Positions 1 to 7,352 of a stretch of 31,510 nt of DNA are shown here, piece by piece. The notes below the pieces were generated by a model. It ran no database searches, was not told the DNA's origin, and saw only the letters and a program-made list of their open reading frames with translations. Every line of letters starts with the position of its first letter. Within the stretch, counting starts at the first letter, position 1. This DNA is from an uncultured Selenomonadales bacterium. GTDB taxonomy: Bacteria; Bacillota; Negativicutes; Selenomonadales; Selenomonadaceae. Where the stretch lies: assembly GCA_937877655.1 (NCBI GenBank), contig CALFJC010000136.1:1-31510 (forward strand), written 5' to 3'. The position numbers were made by a program, and so were the translations under genes.

Positions 1-73
1 CGGAATGAAGAATCTCGACGCCTGCGAATATGTTCGCTGTGAAAATTGCGGACTCTTTTCAATTAGGAATTAG
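1..73 (+). pseudogene. truncated 5' copy of the zinc-ribbon methyltransferase gene
   Basis: Bases 1-55 are identical to 143-197, which encode the second half of the zinc ribbon of the methyltransferase at 90-890. Read in the same frame, this partial copy keeps the residues CENCGL and then runs straight into a heptamer array (AATTAGG-like units), where it meets a TAG stop at 71-73. What lies further upstream is outside the window. The copy is either a recent partial duplication broken at a repeat array or an assembly artefact at a contig end; 55/55 identity fits both. Confidence 0.6.
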
Positions 74-89
74 GAATGAGGAATTAATA
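60..89 (+). repeat. heptamer array (AATTAGG family) upstream of the methyltransferase
   Basis: Degenerate tandem 7-mers (AATTAGG, AATTAGG, AATGAGG, AATTAAT) occupy the space between the truncated copy and the ATG at 90. The purine-rich unit GGAATGAGG also supplies the apparent Shine-Dalgarno sequence of the methyltransferase. The same unit recurs in inverted pairs at 24384-24462 and, degenerately, after the biotin carboxylase stop at 28653. Confidence 0.6.
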
Positions 90-890
90 ATGAATTGCTT
101 CGTTTGCGGCGGAGAAATGCGCCCTTTCATGAAAAAATTTTTCGGAATGAAGAATCTCGACGCCTGCGAATATGTTCGCTGTGAAAATTGCGGACTCGTT
201 GTTGCAAAAACTATTTATGAGATGCCGCACGGCGATTGGGAAAATTTAAATCGCGAATGTCACGCCGCTTATCAGAATACAAATGAACTTTCGGTTGATC
301 CGCGCTGGTTGGAGCGTTTGAAGGCACAAGCCGACGTTTTGGCGGAGTTAATCAATATCGGAGTGCTAAAAAAATCTGCGCGGGCTGTCGATTTCGGCGC
401 GGGCGACGGCAAATTGTCCAATTTCCTCGCCGCGAAGGTAAAATCTCCGCCGTTAATGAAATTTGATGCGTATATGGCGCGTCCGAACGAAAATTATTTG
501 TCGGAAAATGATTTACTGCCCGAAACTTTCGACTTCGTGATAACCTGCTCCGTCTTTGAACATTTGCTCGGCAAAAATGACGTTGAAAAAATTTTCGCGC
601 TGTTGAAATCGGACGGCATTGCGGCAATTCATACGCTCGTTTGTGAAGAAGTCCCTCAAGACCCGAATTGGTTTTATCTTCAGCCCGTCCATTGTACTTT
701 TTGGACGAACGACGCCATGAAAATTATTTTTAAGCAATACAATTTTAAGGCGTGCGCTTATCACGTCGAAAGTCGGCTGTGGTTCATGTTCAGAGATACG
801 GAAAATTTTTCGCGGCTCAAAAACTGCGCGGGCACTTGGAGTTTCGCAAATGACTTCGTAGATTATTGGAAGGTTAAGCCGTACAGATGA
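90..890 (+). CDS. zinc-ribbon class I SAM-dependent methyltransferase
   Basis: This 266-residue protein starts with a zinc-ribbon-like pair of knuckles (C3, C6, C31, C34). A Rossmann-type methyltransferase follows, with motif I VDFGAGDG at residues 100-107 and a later FDFVITCSVFEHLL segment typical of motif IV/post-IV in Methyltransf_23-like enzymes. The family is common in polysaccharide and flagellin-modification clusters and is expected to act on a sugar or sugar nucleotide in the cytoplasm; the substrate cannot be read from the sequence. ATG 90 is preferred over the upstream in-frame ATG at 30, because the stretch before it is duplicated DNA plus a heptamer array and the purine-rich array supplies a ribosome site. 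Its stop overlaps the next start (ATGA, 887-890), so the restriction genes downstream are probably translationally coupled to it. Confidence 0.75.
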   Translation: MNCFVCGGEMRPFMKKFFGMKNLDACEYVRCENCGLVVAKTIYEMPHGDWENLNRECHAAYQNTNELSVDPRWLERLKAQADVLAELINIGVLKKSARAVDFGAGDGKLSNFLAAKVKSPPLMKFDAYMARPNENYLSENDLLPETFDFVITCSVFEHLLGKNDVEKIFALLKSDGIAAIHTLVCEEVPQDPNWFYLQPVHCTFWTNDAMKIIFKQYNFKACAYHVESRLWFMFRDTENFSRLKNCAGTWSFANDFVDYWKVKPYR

Positions 891-1786
891 TTGAAGAAAT
901 TCTATTGAAAGACCAAACGACGGGCAAGAATATTATTTGGGCGAACGACAGCAAAAATCAACGCGAAGAAATTCAGCTTAAAGATATTGATTCGATTAAG
1001 CCGCGTCATGAAAAAATTCGTGAACATCAAAAGCTCCGTACCAAAGTCCGCGCAGAAATTTTCACGCCGCCCGATATTTGCAAAATCCAAAATGATTTGA
1101 TTGATGAGGCTTGGTTGAGAGATTTTGCCGTCACTTGGCTTAAGGATAAAGAAAATCTTAACGAAAATTCGTTTCTCGATATGAAATTGCTCGAAGAAGA
1201 CTTCAAAAAGATTTCTGCCGTGTTTTGGATGCGCGAAAAGATTAATATCGATACAATTACCGCGCATTGGCTTATCGAAAAGGAAAATCTCTGGCAAAAT
1301 TACGTTGACACCCGCCGAATCGAAATTACTTGCGGCGAAGCCCCTTATATTGTCAGCCCTTATAACGCCGTCACGGGAGAACAGATTGAAATTACTAATC
1401 GCGTCGGACTTTTGGACAGAAAACTTTATCTTGTCGGCAAAAAAACGTCTGATGATGAAAATGTTTGGATGAAATGGGCACTCCGCGCCGTTCAAAGCGT
1501 TTACGGCTACGAATTTCAAGGCGATAATCTTTTTCTCGCCAGAAAAAACATTTTCGACACCATAACAGATTATTTTGAAGAAAAATTTCATTTCAAGCCG
1601 CCTGAAGATTATTTTTTACAATTCGCAGAGATTATCTCGTGGAATTTTTGGCAAATGGACGGAAAAACAGGTTCGCCGCCCTTTATGAAAAGCAAAAATC
1701 TGTTTGAAGGAGCAAATTGCTTGATAATGGATTGGAAAAATGGCAAGCCTTTTGAATTTATAGAGCTTTTGGGAGGCAAAAAATGA
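887..1786 (+). CDS. restriction-modification M-subunit-like protein
   Basis: A 299-residue protein resembling those labelled 'restriction endonuclease subunit M'. Visible family marks are an RAEIFTPP segment at residues 55-62, reminiscent of the G-E-F-F-T-P entry of N6-adenine methylases, then TCGEAPYIVSPY around 148-159, and a conserved GLLDRKL / LRAVQSVYGYEFQGDNL stretch in the C-terminal half. I see no complete SAM-binding motif I and no N-P-P-Y tetrad, so it may be an accessory or degenerate methylase subunit rather than an enzyme on its own. It overlaps both neighbours by four bases (ATGA at each end), so it is made with the large restriction protein at 1783-5583 and probably acts with it. 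The family call comes from memory of the conserved segments, not from a search. Confidence 0.6.
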   Translation: MIEEILLKDQTTGKNIIWANDSKNQREEIQLKDIDSIKPRHEKIREHQKLRTKVRAEIFTPPDICKIQNDLIDEAWLRDFAVTWLKDKENLNENSFLDMKLLEEDFKKISAVFWMREKINIDTITAHWLIEKENLWQNYVDTRRIEITCGEAPYIVSPYNAVTGEQIEITNRVGLLDRKLYLVGKKTSDDENVWMKWALRAVQSVYGYEFQGDNLFLARKNIFDTITDYFEEKFHFKPPEDYFLQFAEIISWNFWQMDGKTGSPPFMKSKNLFEGANCLIMDWKNGKPFEFIELLGGKK

Positions 1787-4700
1787 TTTATGAAGTCTTT
1801 CAGCACAGATTGATTTACATTTTCGGCATTGACGACGCCGCGCACAGAGGAATTTTGAAAATCGGCGATACAACAATCACAACAAACAAAAATCTCCCGC
1901 CGAATTGTAAGGAACTCAATGAAGCCGCGATTAAACGCATTAGGGAATACACAACGACCGCCGGAACCAATTTCAGGCTCCTGTACACAGAACTTGCCGT
2001 CGATAACAAGAAAAATTCCTTCAGAGATTATGATGTCCACCACGTTTTGAAGAAATCGGGCGTTAAAAAACAGCCGCCGCCGAATACAAAAGCTCGCGAA
2101 TGGTTCAAAGTCGATTTGCAGACCGCGATTAGGGCAATTTCAGCCGTCAAGCAAGGAAAAACTTTTATTTCGGGCATAAAGCACAAAATTTTTCGCGAAG
2201 AAATTATTTTTCGCCCCGAACAGGACGACGCCATTAAAAAAACCGTCGATTATTTCAAAATCGGCGATAAATTTCTGTGGAATGCCAAAATGCGCTTCGG
2301 AAAAACTCTCTGCGCCCTTGAAGTCGTCCGCCGCATGAATTTTTCCAAAACAATTATCATTACTCATCGCCCCGTTGTGAAAAAAGGTTGGTTTGATGAC
2401 TTCGACAAGATTTTTCCCGATAAAAATTTCCTTTACGGCTCCCGCGACGGCAAAAATATTGAAGATTTAATCGCAAGCGGTAAAAATTTCGTGTATTTCG
2501 CCTCGATTCAAGACCTGCGCGGCTCTCAAGCAGTTGACGGCAAATTTGATAAGAATTCCGAAGTTTTTAAGACGAAATGGGATTTTGTCATTGTCGACGA
2601 GGCGCATGAAGGCACACAAACCGCGCTCGGCGACGCCGTCATTAAAAAACTCGTCAAGAAAAAAACAAAATTCCTTGCGTTGAGCGGCACGCCATTTAAT
2701 CTCCTTGATGATTTTGGCGGCGACAACGTTTACACTTGGGATTACGTCATGGAACAGCAAGCCAAAGCCGATTGGGATAAAAATCATTTCGGCGACTCAA
2801 ATCCTTATGACGAACTCCCGCAGATGAATATTTTTACCTATAATCTCGGCAAAATTTTTAATTATGTCGACACGGACGAGATTTTTTTCAACTTCCGCGA
2901 GTTTTTCAAGACGCAGGACGGAAAATTTGTTCATGAAGGCGACGTTAAGAGCTTTTTGGACTTGTTGGTAACGAAAAACGACAATAATTATCCTTTTTCC
3001 CGCGCAGATTTCCGCAAAATGTTCAAACACACGTTTTGGATTATTCCCGGCGTCAAAGAAGGGCTTGCGCTCAGCAAACTTTTGAAAAATCACGAGGTGT
3101 TCAGGCATTTTGAGATTGTAAACGTTGCGGGCGACGGCGACCCCGAAGATAAAACGGGCGAGGCTCTTAAAGCCGTTCAAGATGCCATTGAAAATCACGA
3201 ATACACCATAACAATTTCCTGCGGCAAGCTTACGGCGGGCGTCACTGTGCCCGAATGGACGGCGGTTTTCATGTTGGCGGGCGGTTATTCCACTTCGGCG
3301 GCGAGTTATCTTCAAACAATTTTCCGTGTGCAAACTCCCTGCAATAAAAACGGAGTTTCAAAGAGAAATGCTTACGTTTTTGACTTCGCGCCCGACAGAA
3401 CCTTGAAAGTTATCGCCGATTCTGTCAGAGCTTCAACCCGCGCAGGAAAAACCAGCGATAATCAGCGCGAGGCTTTGAATTCTTTGCTGAAATTTTGTCC
3501 CGTTATCGCGATTGAAGGCTCCGAAATGAAAAATCTCGACGCCAACAAACTTTTGAAGAGAGTTAAGCACATTCAAGCCGAACGCGCCGTTCAAAACGGT
3601 TTTGAAGACAATAATATTTACAATGACACCCTGCGCGACCTTTCCGAGCTTGATTTGAAGAAATTTGCCGCGCTGAAAAAAATAATCGGCACTTCAAAGC
3701 CGACTAAAAAGCCAAATGAGGTTCCGATTAATGATCAAGGCATTCCTGAAGAAAATGAAGGCACTTTTAAGCATTCAAGACCGCGAACGCCCGAAGAAAC
3801 AGAGATTTTTCGCAAAAATGAAGTCAAACGCAATGCAATTTCGATTCTGCGCGTCATTTCTGTTCGTATTCCGCTGTTGATTTACGGCGCGGACGTGCCT
3901 TTTGACGAAGATATTACGGTTGAAAAGTTCATAGAGATAGTTGACGACGCAAGTTGGGCTGAATTCATGCCTTCGGGCTTAACGAAGGAATTTTTCAAGG
4001 AATTTATCAAGCATTATGATCCTGAAGTCTTTGTTGAGGCGGGACATATTATTCGCGAGCGCGCTTTGCTCGCCGATAACTGCAAAATCTCCGAGCGAAT
4101 TGAGAAAATCGCCGCGCTCTTCGCCACTTTTAAAAATCCAGACAAAGAAACCGTCCTGACGCCTTGGAATGTCGTAAAACTCCATATTGATTCGGTTTTT
4201 GACGAAAATTTTTTCACGCAAGACAAAAAAATCCTCGACATCAACGCAAAAACGGGTTTATATCCGCTTTATGTGGCTTACAAGCTTTTCAAGGTGCGGC
4301 TCGGCGAAGTCAATGAAAAATCTATTCCGCTCGATGAACTCCGCCGCCTTTGGGATAAAACTATTGCGGAAAATGTCTTTGTCATCTGCAAAACGCCGAT
4401 GGCGAAGACAATCACGCGCCGAACTCTGCTCGGCTACCGCGACGGCTCGATTAACGCTCATTGTTTCGACGATCTCATTAATCTTCTCAAAAATAAGCCC
4501 GAACAATTCGTTAAGCGCGTCTTAAATAAAAATTTTTGGAATAAAGGAGTCGGAAAAATGTTTTTTGATGCCGTTGTCGGCAATCCGCCTTATCAACTCG
4601 CGGGAAAAGGCGATAATAAGACTTTTGCCGAGCCGATTTACAATTTTTTCATTGAAACTTCTCAAAAACTCGCCGATAAAGCCACTTTGATAACGCCTGC

Positions 4701-5583
4701 GCGGTTTTTATCGAATCAAGGCGCGACTCCCACCGATTTTAGGAAAAAAATCCTTGCAAACGAGCATTTCAAGGTTATTAAGCATTTTTTGAGGAGCCAA
4801 GACGTTTTTCCGACTTCAGACATCAAAGGCGGCGTTGTCATCACGCTTTTTGATGCAAATCAAACCTTCAAACCCATTGGACTTTACATTCCCTTCGACG
4901 AATTGATTTCTATTCATAAAAAAGTTGTTCTCGACAACAAAAACTTCCGTTCGTTCAGTGAAATTGTTTATCCCCGCGCAGATAGACGCTTAAGCAAAAA
5001 ATATTTTGAAGATTTTCCCGATTCTCCGCTAAAAAATTGTGACGCAATAGGAACAAATGCATTTGAAAAGACTCCGGAGATATTTTTTGATGAAAAACCT
5101 TCCGACGGGCACGAATACATTCAAATTTTGGGACGGCAAAAAAATCGTCGCGTTTTTAAATGGATTCGGCGCGATTATGTTCAGTCATTAGATAATCTTG
5201 ACAAGTGGAAAGTTTTTATTCCAAGTGCAAATGGCTGTGGTGCGTTGGGTGAAGTGTTGGTAACGCCGCTTGTCGGCTCGCCGCTTGTCGGCAGCACGGA
5301 GACCTTTACGGCTATCGGAGCCTTTGACAGTGAGGCGGAGGCGCAGGCTTGCTATGCATACATCAAGAGCAAGTTTTGCAGGGTAATGTTGGGCATTCTC
5401 AAGGTTACACAGCACAATCCGCCCGCAACATGGGCATATGTGCCTTTGCAAGATTTTACTTCGGCTTCCGACATAAATTGGGGCGTCAGCATCCCCGAAA
5501 TTGACGCGCAACTTTATCGCAAGTACAATTTATCGCCGACCGAGATAAAATTCATCGAGGACAAGGTAAAGGCAATGGAGTAA
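1783..5583 (+). CDS. GIY-YIG - SF2 helicase - Eco57I-type N6-methylase, single-chain restriction enzyme
   Basis: A 1266-residue multidomain protein. Residues 1-~130 look like a T5orf172/GIY-YIG nuclease (YIF at 12-14, LKIGDT at 25-30, then a conserved arginine helix and REWF). Residues ~145-550 are an SF2 helicase/translocase: Walker A AKMRFGKT at 168-175, DEAH at 272-275, SGTPF at 301-305. A coupler follows. The methylase has an altered motif I (DINAKTGLYP, 819-828) and motif IV NPPYQ (934-938). The C-terminal part (~1090-1266) should be the target-recognition domain. The order nuclease-helicase-coupler-methylase-TRD is that of type ISP enzymes, but with GIY-YIG in place of an Mrr-like nuclease. 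A GGGAGG ribosome site precedes ATG 1783. Within the TRD, PLVGS is tandemly repeated (1162-1171), and codon use from about 5200 differs from the rest. Confidence 0.8.
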   Translation: MIYEVFQHRLIYIFGIDDAAHRGILKIGDTTITTNKNLPPNCKELNEAAIKRIREYTTTAGTNFRLLYTELAVDNKKNSFRDYDVHHVLKKSGVKKQPPPNTKAREWFKVDLQTAIRAISAVKQGKTFISGIKHKIFREEIIFRPEQDDAIKKTVDYFKIGDKFLWNAKMRFGKTLCALEVVRRMNFSKTIIITHRPVVKKGWFDDFDKIFPDKNFLYGSRDGKNIEDLIASGKNFVYFASIQDLRGSQAVDGKFDKNSEVFKTKWDFVIVDEAHEGTQTALGDAVIKKLVKKKTKFLALSGTPFNLLDDFGGDNVYTWDYVMEQQAKADWDKNHFGDSNPYDELPQMNIFTYNLGKIFNYVDTDEIFFNFREFFKTQDGKFVHEGDVKSFLDLLVTKNDNNYPFSRADFRKMFKHTFWIIPGVKEGLALSKLLKNHEVFRHFEIVNVAGDGDPEDKTGEALKAVQDAIENHEYTITISCGKLTAGVTVPEWTAVFMLAGGYSTSAASYLQTIFRVQTPCNKNGVSKRNAYVFDFAPDRTLKVIADSVRASTRAGKTSDNQREALNSLLKFCPVIAIEGSEMKNLDANKLLKRVKHIQAERAVQNGFEDNNIYNDTLRDLSELDLKKFAALKKIIGTSKPTKKPNEVPINDQGIPEENEGTFKHSRPRTPEETEIFRKNEVKRNAISILRVISVRIPLLIYGADVPFDEDITVEKFIEIVDDASWAEFMPSGLTKEFFKEFIKHYDPEVFVEAGHIIRERALLADNCKISERIEKIAALFATFKNPDKETVLTPWNVVKLHIDSVFDENFFTQDKKILDINAKTGLYPLYVAYKLFKVRLGEVNEKSIPLDELRRLWDKTIAENVFVICKTPMAKTITRRTLLGYRDGSINAHCFDDLINLLKNKPEQFVKRVLNKNFWNKGVGKMFFDAVVGNPPYQLAGKGDNKTFAEPIYNFFIETSQKLADKATLITPARFLSNQGATPTDFRKKILANEHFKVIKHFLRSQDVFPTSDIKGGVVITLFDANQTFKPIGLYIPFDELISIHKKVVLDNKNFRSFSEIVYPRADRRLSKKYFEDFPDSPLKNCDAIGTNAFEKTPEIFFDEKPSDGHEYIQILGRQKNRRVFKWIRRDYVQSLDNLDKWKVFIPSANGCGALGEVLVTPLVGSPLVGSTETFTAIGAFDSEAEAQACYAYIKSKFCRVMLGILKVTQHNPPATWAYVPLQDFTSASDINWGVSIPEIDAQLYRKYNLSPTEIKFIEDKVKAME

Positions 5584-5586
5584 ATG

Positions 5587-5828
5587 TCCCCTTTTTCCTA
5601 AAGTGGATTCGCAAAACCTTTGCCTTTGCGGTGGCGCGTCGCTTCCATTGATTCTATCATGAATTTTATTTTTTTAATCAACTTTTCTTTGCTTGCCCAA
5701 AGAAAAGTTGCAAAAGAAAGGGCACCTCGCGGGGGCGTTTCCGGCAATGAAACATCCTGTTTCAGTTGCCGGCGGGCGCACATCCCTGTGCGCCCGTGTC
5801 TTTACCGCCCGCTATAATCTTTTTCATT
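5587..5828 (+). repeat. multi-hairpin interspersed repeat, copy A
   Basis: A ~240 bp non-coding unit filling the gap after the restriction gene. It matches 28393-28620 in the same orientation. Shared blocks include AGTGGATTCGCAAAACC near the left end, ATCATGAATTTTATTTTT, three hairpins and GTGTCTTTACC near the right end. Hairpin 1 is 5679-5710 (13 bp stem, loop CTTGCC), hairpin 2 is 5741-5772 (CCGGCAA...TTGCCGG around ACATCCTGT), hairpin 3 is 5774-5795 (GGGCGCACA/TGTGCGCCC). The loops of hairpins 2 and 3 share CATCC(C)TG. A TATAAT at 5812-5817 is present in this copy only; it has no good -35 box, so its use as a promoter for the next operon is uncertain. No convincing ORF is present. Confidence 0.75.
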
Positions 5829-5866
5829 ACGCATTACGAATTACGCATTACGCATTACTAATTGCC
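5826..5866 (+). repeat. heptamer array (ATTACGC family)
   Basis: Six tandem 7-mers follow copy A directly: ATTACGC, ATTACGA, ATTACGC, ATTACGC, ATTACTA and a partial ATTGCC. A degenerate array of the same kind follows copy B of the same repeat at about 28621-28652, so array and multi-hairpin unit may form one composite element. Confidence 0.7.
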
Positions 5867-5930
5867 TTTCAAAGGATTTTTTGATTCTTCGGCGAAAAAA
5901 TTTCGGAAAGACAATAAGGAGCTGATAAAA

Positions 5931-6269
5931 ATGAATGCAATGCCGCATATGGAAGAAATTTGCCGTCGAGTAGTGGCTGCTTACCGCAAAGCTTACGGCG
6001 ACGACATAGAGGCGATTTATCTTTACGGTTCATATGCCCGCGGCGACTTCGACGAGGATTCTGATATTGACTTCGCCGCTATCGTCAAAGGCGATATGTC
6101 GGACTCTTATAAAAAGCGTGAACAAATATTAAGTCATACACTCAGAATGGATTTGGAGCTTGACATCATAACTTCGCCGGCGGTCATCAGCTCAAAAATT
6201 TTTAACGAGTACAAAAACGAAGTCGGCTATTACGGAAATATTTTCAAGGAGGGAATTCGTCTTGCGTGA
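5931..6269 (+). CDS. MNT-type nucleotidyltransferase (antitoxin-like), pair 1
   Basis: A 112-residue minimal nucleotidyltransferase. The pol-beta signature GSYARGDFDEDSDID spans residues 33-47, with G33-S34 and the metal-binding pair D45/D47. Such small MNT proteins usually neutralise a neighbouring HEPN protein, in characterised cases by AMPylating it. ATG 5931 is chosen because GGAG sits at a good distance before it; an in-frame ATG at 5862 would add residues encoded by the heptamer array and has no ribosome site. The stop overlaps the next start by 8 bp, placing it in a four-gene operon of two MNT-HEPN pairs. Confidence 0.8.
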   Translation: MNAMPHMEEICRRVVAAYRKAYGDDIEAIYLYGSYARGDFDEDSDIDFAAIVKGDMSDSYKKREQILSHTLRMDLELDIITSPAVISSKIFNEYKNEVGYYGNIFKEGIRLA

Positions 6270-6657
6270 TTTGACAAAGTACAGATTGGAAGCAGCCGCC
6301 GAACGATTAACTGTATCAAGAAATTTGGCTGATGGCGGACATTATAAGATTTCGGTTACCAATTCTTATTACGCAATATTCAATGCCGTCCGTGCTTTAT
6401 TGTCAGAGGAGTATATCGATTTTAAGAAGCACTCGGCAGTTATCAGCTATTTTCGCCGCGAATATGTCAAGACAGGTTTGTTCGATGTAAAATTTTCTGA
6501 TTATATAGGCGAGGCTTTTTCCGCAAGACAATATAGCGATTATGCGGATTTTTTCATTGTATCGCGTGAGCAAGCAGAAACTCAATATCAACATGCGGTC
6601 GAGTTTGTTGCGGCAGTGAGAAATTATTTGGAGGGAAAAGGAAATGTTGACGATTGA
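6262..6657 (+). CDS. HEPN-domain protein (COG1895-like), pair 1
   Basis: A 131-residue all-helical protein with the HEPN landmarks SYYAIFNAVRALL (residues ~31-43), a KKHSAVISYFRR segment and ARQYSDYAD, as in COG1895-type HEPN proteins. The RX4-6H ribonuclease motif of toxic HEPN proteins is not visible, so it may be a non-catalytic or divergent partner of the nucleotidyltransferase encoded just before it. The start is a TTG at 6262 supported by an AAGGAGGG ribosome site at 6247-6254 and by the 8 bp overlap with the upstream gene. It overlaps the second nucleotidyltransferase by 14 bp. Confidence 0.75.
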   Translation: MRDLTKYRLEAAAERLTVSRNLADGGHYKISVTNSYYAIFNAVRALLSEEYIDFKKHSAVISYFRREYVKTGLFDVKFSDYIGEAFSARQYSDYADFFIVSREQAETQYQHAVEFVAAVRNYLEGKGNVDD

Positions 6658-6940
6658 GGAGATAAAAAAAGCGGTCGCTCCGATTTGTGAACGTTACGGC
6701 GTGGAAAGATTGAGTTTATTCGGCAGTTATGCACGCGGCGAGGCGGACGAGAAGAGCGATGTTGATTTAATGGTTGACAAATACGACGAAAAAAAGCTCA
6801 TAGGTTTTGAATGGGGCGGTTTGTACGCTGATATTGAGGAATCTTTGGGCGTAGAAATTGATTTGCTTAGACGACGCGGCACGCGCCAAAAATTTTTGGA
6901 TAAAATTGCAAAGGATGAGGTGTTGATTTATGAGAGGTAA
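6644..6940 (+). CDS. mntA: MntA-like nucleotidyltransferase antitoxin, pair 2
   Basis: A 98-residue minimal nucleotidyltransferase with GSYARGEADEKSDVD at residues 27-41 (catalytic G27-S28, D39, D41) and the C-terminal EIDLLRRRG segment that usually carries a third acidic residue. Followed immediately by a HepT-type HEPN gene, this is the layout of the MntA/HepT (type VII) toxin-antitoxin system, in which MntA AMPylates the tyrosine of the HepT RX4HXY motif. AAAAGGA precedes the ATG. It overlaps both neighbours (14 and 11 bp). Confidence 0.8.
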   Translation: MLTIEEIKKAVAPICERYGVERLSLFGSYARGEADEKSDVDLMVDKYDEKKLIGFEWGGLYADIEESLGVEIDLLRRRGTRQKFLDKIAKDEVLIYER

Positions 6941-7352
6941 AAAAGCAGATTTATGGCGGCTGTTCCACATTGTGAATTATTGTCAAAAATTGCAAGTGGT
7001 AAAAGACAACGTTCAAACTTACGAACAATTCATTGACAAAGCAAATTATGAAAAAGTTGATGTCAGTGCGTTTTATATCGGGCAAATCGGCGAACATGCC
7101 CGCAACTTGTCTGATGAGATGAGAGCGACACTCGCCGATATTCAGTGGAAAAAGATAATCGCCATGCGCAACATTTTGGTTCATAATTATTACGATTGTG
7201 ATCCGCAAATAATTTGGGAAGTTATAACAAAACATGCGCCGATTTTGGCGGAAAGATGCCTTGAAATTTTGCGTGCGGAGGACAGCAACGTTGATTCCGA
7301 ATTGCGCGAAGAACTTTTTGAGGAGACGGGAATTATTTTGGAGGAAAATTAA
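6930..7352 (+). CDS. hepT: HepT-like HEPN ribonuclease toxin (DUF86), pair 2
   Basis: A 140-residue helical protein with the catalytic HEPN motif RX4HXY intact: R80, H85 and Y87 in MRNILVHNYYD. IGQIGEHARNLS (residues ~50-61) is also typical of the DUF86 family. HepT proteins cleave RNA (tRNA in studied cases) unless AMPylated by MntA, which is encoded just upstream with an 11 bp overlap. A GAGGTG ribosome site lies before ATG 6930. The C-terminal tail after residue ~115 is acidic and somewhat long. The stop TAA shares one base with the ATG of the ketoacyl-synthase-like gene, so the toxin cassette reads directly into the glycan genes. Confidence 0.82.
   Translation: MRGKKADLWRLFHIVNYCQKLQVVKDNVQTYEQFIDKANYEKVDVSAFYIGQIGEHARNLSDEMRATLADIQWKKIIAMRNILVHNYYDCDPQIIWEVITKHAPILAERCLEILRAEDSNVDSELREELFEETGIILEEN

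Noticed and set aside
4187..4525. Alternative-frame ORF inside the restriction gene
   Set aside because: The large frame with helicase and methylase motifs runs through unbroken; this is a shadow frame.
5812..5817. TATAAT as promoter of the toxin-antitoxin operon
   Set aside because: No acceptable -35 at 16-18 bases, and the other repeat copy reads TGTAAAT there; kept only as a note.
5620..5884. Short open frames across the multi-hairpin repeat, and similar ones at 28323-28958
   Set aside because: They run over hairpins and heptamer arrays, have no ribosome site and are not conserved as protein between the two copies.
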